Shown in pieces: positions 35,201 to 39,038 of a DNA stretch of 39,038 bases. A program made the translations under genes and the position numbers. This stretch comes from Pseudomonadota bacterium. GTDB lineage: Bacteria > Pseudomonadota > Gammaproteobacteria > Xanthomonadales > Ahniellaceae. The stretch covers positions 1 to 39,038 of the forward strand of contig JAKJFE010000011.1 of assembly GCA_022705045.1 (NCBI GenBank), read 5' to 3'. The notes beneath the pieces are model-generated. The model made no database searches. It saw only the letters and a list, made by a program, of their open reading frames with translations, and was not told the DNA's origin. Position 1 is the stretch's first letter. Every line of letters starts with the position of its first letter.

Positions 35201-36989
35201 ATGCGTCCGACCGATATCCGCAATCCCGACTATTTCCACAAGGTGGTCGATTGCCAGTGGGCCTGTCCGGCGCACACGCCGGTGCCCGAATACATCCGCC
35301 TGATCGCCGCCGGCAAACACGATGCCGCCTACATGGTGAACTGGTGGTCGAATGTCTTCCCCGGCATCCTCGGTCGCACCTGCGACCGCCCCTGCGAACC
35401 GGCCTGTCGGCGCGGCCGTGTCGAAGAGGGCAATGGCGAGAAACCCGAACCGGTCGCGATCTGTCGACTCAAGCGCGTCGCCGCCGACCAAGCCGCGCAA
35501 CGGCAAACGCGTCGCCTGTGTCGGTGCCGGCCCGGCCTCGATGACGGTGGCGCGTGATCTCGCGCTTGAAGGTTATGCCGTCACCGTGTTCGACGCCGAC
35601 CCCAAGGCCGGCGGCTTCATGCGGACCCAGGTGCCGCGCTTCCGCCTGCCGGAATCGGTGATCGACGAGGAATGCGGTTTCATCACTGCACTCGGCGTCG
35701 AGTTCCGCGGCGGCACGCGCATCGAATCGCTGAAAGGCCTGATCGGACAGGGTTGGGACGCCATCTTCGTGGGTTCCGGTGCACCGCGCGGCCGTGATCT
35801 CGATTTGCCCGGCCGCAAGGAAGCCGCCGCCAACATCCATCTCGGCATCGACTGGCTGGCCTCGGTGTCGTTCCAGCACATCGAGAAGATCGGCCGGCGC
35901 GTGATCGTGCTCGGCGGCGGCAACACCGCGATGGATTGCTGCCGGTCGGCGAAACGTCTCGGCGGCGAGGACGTGAAGGTCATCGTCCGTTCGGGCTACG
36001 ACGAGATGAAGGCCTCGCCATGGGAGAAGGAGGACGCCCAGCACGAAGGCATTCCGTTCCTGAACTTCCATGTGCCGAAGACCTTCGAACACGACAACGG
36101 CAAGCTCGTCGCGATGACCTTCGAGCTGGTCCGTGCCGAGTTCGATGCCAAGGGCCGGCGCACTCTGGTGCCGACCGGTGAATCCGACGTGCGCGTCGAA
36201 TGCGACGACGTGCTGATCGCGGTCGGGCAGGAGAATTCCTTCCCGTGGATCGAGCGCGACATCGGCCTCGAGTTCGACCAGTGGGGACTGCCGGTGCTCG
36301 ACAAAGCCTCGCTGCAGTCGACGATCAAACACGTCTTCTTCGGCGGCGATGCCGCGTTCGGTCCGAAAAACATCATCTGGGCGGTCGCGCACGGCCACGA
36401 GGCGGCGGTCTCGATCGACAAGTTCCTCAACGGCGAGGACGTCAACGAACGTCCGCCGCCGATGGTGAACCTGACCTCGCAGAAGATGGGCATCCACGAG
36501 TGGAGCTACGACAACGAGATCACCCGCGACGAACGCTACGTCGTGCCTTGGGCACCGAAGGAATTGACGCTGACCAGCATCAAGGTCGAAGTCGAACTCG
36601 GCTTCGACGAGAAAACGGCGTGCAAGGAAGCCGCGCGCTGCCTCAATTGCGACGTGCAGACCGTCTTCATCAAGGACGCCTGCATCGAATGTGATGCCTG
36701 CGTCGACATCTGTCCGATGGACAGCATCAGCTTCACTTTCAATGCCGACGAAGCCGATCTGCGCAAACGCCTGACTGCGCCGGCCCTGAATCTGACGCAG
36801 GACCTGTACGTGTCTGAGAACGTGAAGACGGGGCGGGTGATGGTCAAGGACGAAGACGTGTGCCTGCATTGCGGACTGTGCGCCGAACGCTGCCCGACCG
36901 GTGCTTGGGACATGCAGAAGTTCCTGTTGCAGACGACCAAGGCCGGTGACGGTTGCCGGAGCAAGTCCAAGCTCGGAGCCGCGGCATGA
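35201..36989 (+). pseudogene. GltD-like Fe-S flavoprotein oxidoreductase, frameshifted near 35488
   Basis: Two overlapping frames encode one protein of about 595 residues. Frame one (ATG 35201, strong GGGGAGAA site) gives the N-terminal cluster domain with Cys18, Cys22, Cys61, Cys65 and Cys69, up to RLKRVAAD; it then runs to a stop at 35557. Frame two continues from about 35490 (KPRNGKRVACVGAGPAS) to 36989 with the FAD fold, the NAD(P)H fold (VLGGGNTAMDCC), GGDAAFGPKN, and a two-cluster ferredoxin tail (CIECDACVDICP, CLHCGLCAERCP). One extra base in GACCAAG (35486-35492) explains the shift. The family is the GltD-like NAD(P)H:acceptor oxidoreductases. The stop overlaps the next gene by 4 bases. 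A sequencing error is as likely as a true pseudogene, as the rest is intact. Confidence 0.85.
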
Positions 36990-38818
36990 ACGCGCAACTG
37001 AAGCCTCAATCGCTCACCGCGACCAACGACTTCGTCGTCAAGTTCGCGAACGTCAACGGCTCGGGTTCGGCCTCGGCGAACGAGTTGTTCGCGAAGGCCA
37101 TCCTGCGCATGGGCGTGCCGGTGAGTCCGCGCAACATCTTCCCGTCGAACATCCAGGGTCTGCCGACCTGGTACGAAATCCGCGTCACCGAAGCCGGCTG
37201 GCTGGGTCGGCGCGGCGGCGTTGACCTGATGGTCGCGATGAATCCGCAGACCTGGAACGGCGACCTCAAGGAGATCGAACCCGGCGGCTACCTGTTCTAC
37301 GACAGCAGCAAGCCGCTGCCAGCATCGCGCTTCCGAAACGACATCACCGTCATCGGCATGCCGCTGACCGAGATCTGCAACGCCACCTATTCGGACGCCC
37401 GCCAGCGCCAGCTGTTCAAGAACATCCTCTACGTCGGTGCGCTGTCGGTGATGCTGGACATCGAGCCGGGTGTCATCGAGCAGTTGTTCACCGAGCAGTA
37501 CAAGGGCAAGGAAAAGCTGCTCGACTCGAACGTGAAGGCGCTGCACCTCGGGCGCGACTACGCCACGAAACACATCGGCCGCATCGGGCTCACGGTGCAA
37601 CGCGCCAACAATGTCGGCGACCGCATCTTCGTCGACGGCAATTCGGCTGCCGCACTCGGTTGCGTCTATGGCGGCGCGACGGTCTGCGCCTGGTATCCGA
37701 TCACGCCGTCGAGTTCGCTGGCCGAGGCCTTCCAGTCGTATTGCCAGAAGCTTCGCGTCGATCCGGAGACCGGCAAGAACCGCTACGCCATCGTCCAGGC
37801 CGAGGACGAGATCGCCTCGGTCGGCATGGTGGTCGGTGCCGGGTGGAATGGCGCGCGTGCGTTCACGACGACGTCGGGCCCGGGCGTGTCGCTGATGACC
37901 GAGTTCCTCGGCCTCGCGTATTTCGCCGAGATTCCGATCACGCTGATCAACGTGCAGCGTGGCGGTCCGTCCACCGGCATGCCGACGCGCACGCAGCAGG
38001 CCGACCTGCTGTCCTGCGCCTACGCTTCGCACGGCGACACCAAACACATCCTGCTGTTCCCGGAAGATCCGAAGGAATGTTTCGACCATTCCGCCGCAGC
38101 GCTCGATCTGGCTGATCGCTTGCAAACGCCGGTGTTCGTCATGACCGATCTCGACATCGGCATGAACCAGCGCCTGTGTGCGCCGTTCGAATGGAACGAT
38201 GTCCGCGAATACGACCGCGGCAAGGTGATGACGGCGGAAGAGCTCGATGCCGGGAAGGATTTTGGCCGCTACCTCGATGTCGATGGTGATGGCATTCCGT
38301 TCCGCACCTATCCGGGCACGCATCCGACCAAGGGTGGCTTCTTCACCCGCGGCACCACGCGCAATGCCTATGCGCAGTATTCGGAAACCGGGCCGGACTA
38401 CATCTACAACGTGCAGCGCCTGCTGAAGAAGCTCGACACCGCGAAAACGCTGGTGCCGCAGCCGGTGATCCGCGAAGCCGCGAAGCCGACGCGCTTCGGT
38501 GTGATCTACTTCGGTTCGACCAGTCCCGCGATGCATGAGGCGCTGGAGGCTCTGGAGGCGATGGACGTGCACGTCGACGCCATGCGCCTGCGTGCGTTCC
38601 CGTTCCCGGACAGCGTCCGCGATTTCATCCATGCGCACGACCAGGTCTTCGTCGTCGAACAGAACCGCGATGCGCAGTTGCGCAGCATGCTGGTCAACGA
38701 ACTCGAGATCGCGCCGGCGCGACTGCCGAAGATCCTGCACTACGACGGCACGCCGATCACCGCACGTTTCATCACCGCCGCGATCGCCGAACAGATGCGC
38801 GCCCGGAGCACGCCATGA
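36986..38818 (+). CDS. 2-oxoacid:acceptor oxidoreductase, fused gamma-alpha subunit (KorA type)
   Basis: A 610-residue cytoplasmic subunit of a 2-oxoacid:ferredoxin oxidoreductase, which oxidatively decarboxylates a 2-oxo acid (2-oxoglutarate is likely) to the acyl-CoA and reduces a low-potential acceptor. The gamma domain comes first (about 17-190, NVNGSGSASANELFAKAIL, GWLGRRGGVDLM), then the alpha domain with YPITPSS (about 237), AEDEIASVGMVVGAG, TTTSGPG and QRGGPSTGMPTR, and a C-terminal domain (FVVEQNRDAQLRSML). ATG 36986 overlaps the flavoprotein stop (ATGA), and its stop overlaps the beta-subunit start, so the three are translationally coupled. Confidence 0.9.
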   Translation: MNAQLKPQSLTATNDFVVKFANVNGSGSASANELFAKAILRMGVPVSPRNIFPSNIQGLPTWYEIRVTEAGWLGRRGGVDLMVAMNPQTWNGDLKEIEPGGYLFYDSSKPLPASRFRNDITVIGMPLTEICNATYSDARQRQLFKNILYVGALSVMLDIEPGVIEQLFTEQYKGKEKLLDSNVKALHLGRDYATKHIGRIGLTVQRANNVGDRIFVDGNSAAALGCVYGGATVCAWYPITPSSSLAEAFQSYCQKLRVDPETGKNRYAIVQAEDEIASVGMVVGAGWNGARAFTTTSGPGVSLMTEFLGLAYFAEIPITLINVQRGGPSTGMPTRTQQADLLSCAYASHGDTKHILLFPEDPKECFDHSAAALDLADRLQTPVFVMTDLDIGMNQRLCAPFEWNDVREYDRGKVMTAEELDAGKDFGRYLDVDGDGIPFRTYPGTHPTKGGFFTRGTTRNAYAQYSETGPDYIYNVQRLLKKLDTAKTLVPQPVIREAAKPTRFGVIYFGSTSPAMHEALEALEAMDVHVDAMRLRAFPFPDSVRDFIHAHDQVFVVEQNRDAQLRSMLVNELEIAPARLPKILHYDGTPITARFITAAIAEQMRARSTP

Positions 38819-39038
38819 CCTATCTCGCCAAACCCAAGCTTCATCATCCAAGCCTCGCGCAGAACAAGGTTTGCTATACGCGTCGCGACTACGAGGGGCG
38901 CGTCTCGACCTTGTGTGCCGGCTGCGGCCACGATTCGATCTCGGCGGCCATCATCCAGGCGTGCTGGGAAATGGACGTCGAGCCGCATCGCGTCGCCAAG
39001 CTGTCGGGCATCGGCTGCTCGTCGAAGACGCCGGACTA
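38815..39038 (+). CDS. 2-oxoacid:acceptor oxidoreductase beta subunit (KorB type), 3' end cut
   Basis: The first 74 codons of the thiamine-diphosphate-binding beta subunit are present; the gene leaves the window at its right edge. ATG 38815 overlaps the alpha-subunit TGA (ATGA). Visible are TYLAKPKLHHPSL, CAGCGHDSISAAIIQA and KLSGIGCSSKTP, the standard N-terminal cluster and cofactor region of KorB/PorB-type subunits. It completes the oxidoreductase with the preceding gene. Confidence 0.9.
   Translation, partial: MTYLAKPKLHHPSLAQNKVCYTRRDYEGRVSTLCAGCGHDSISAAIIQACWEMDVEPHRVAKLSGIGCSSKTPD

Noticed and set aside
35480-35500. Programmed +1 frameshift in the GltD-like gene
   Set aside because: No slippery codon with a rare or stop codon and no Shine-Dalgarno-like stimulator at the junction; an insertion of one base is simpler.

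Overview
The window looks like chromosomal core DNA of a GC-rich gammaproteobacterium, most likely of the order Lysobacterales (Xanthomonadales). Pointers are the gammaproteobacterial order tRNA-fMet–rimP–nusA–infB–rbfA–truB–rpsO–pnp, a Kdo kinase (KdkA) next to a GT9 heptosyltransferase-like gene, lptM–dapF–DUF484, and a TGTGA-N6-TCACA site of the kind read by CRP/Clp. Family or genus cannot be fixed from the sequence alone. Nearly all DNA is coding; no insertion sequence, phage, CRISPR array or rRNA was seen.

Layout: 1–8.9 kb carries the 3' part of initiator tRNA, two tandem UUCG-loop terminators, then the translation/RNA operon (rimP, nusA, infB, rbfA, truB, rpsO, pnp) closed by a strong terminator. 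8.9–13.0 kb is a compact deoxynucleoside salvage operon deoC-deoA-deoB-deoD with a 13-bp palindrome just ahead of it. 13.0–13.5 kb is the only clearly accessory-looking patch: a small orphan gene of visibly lower GC and two hairpin-forming dispersed-type repeats. 13.5–16.6 kb holds fadH (minus) and a divergent degenerate receiver protein (plus) sharing a perfect CRP/Clp-type site. 16.6–21.1 kb has a DODA-type dioxygenase, a methionine/glutamine transaminase plus omega-amidase pair, and a minus-strand couplet of a MEST-like alpha/beta hydrolase and an M50 membrane protease.

21.2–25.1 kb: an exported S9 oligopeptidase, the tiny lipoprotein LptM, dapF and a DUF484 protein, chained by overlapping start/stop codons. 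25.1–26.0 kb: an exported cysteine-containing protein of unknown function behind tRNA-Ser(CGA), which has its own promoter and terminator. 26.1–28.3 kb: a DUF6165-type protein, a GT9 glycosyltransferase and KdkA, pointing to lipopolysaccharide inner-core work. 28.3–31.3 kb: a metallo-beta-lactamase-fold protein leading into moaA-moaC-moaD-moaE (molybdopterin synthesis); xseA converges on moaE. 32.7–35.1 kb: a 796-residue REC protein whose GGDEF-like and EAL-like regions have lost the catalytic residues. 35.2 kb to the end: an operon of a GltD-like iron-sulfur flavoprotein, interrupted by an apparent single-base frameshift, followed by 2-oxoacid:acceptor oxidoreductase alpha and (cut by the window) beta subunits.

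The best leads for something less described are the degenerate REC/GGDEF/EAL protein, the frameshifted flavoprotein with its 2-oxoacid oxidoreductase, the bacterial MEST-like hydrolase coupled to a site-2-type protease, the CRP/Clp site between fadH and a pseudo-receiver gene, and the low-GC orphan beside the nested repeat. No clearly new defence or mobile system was found.
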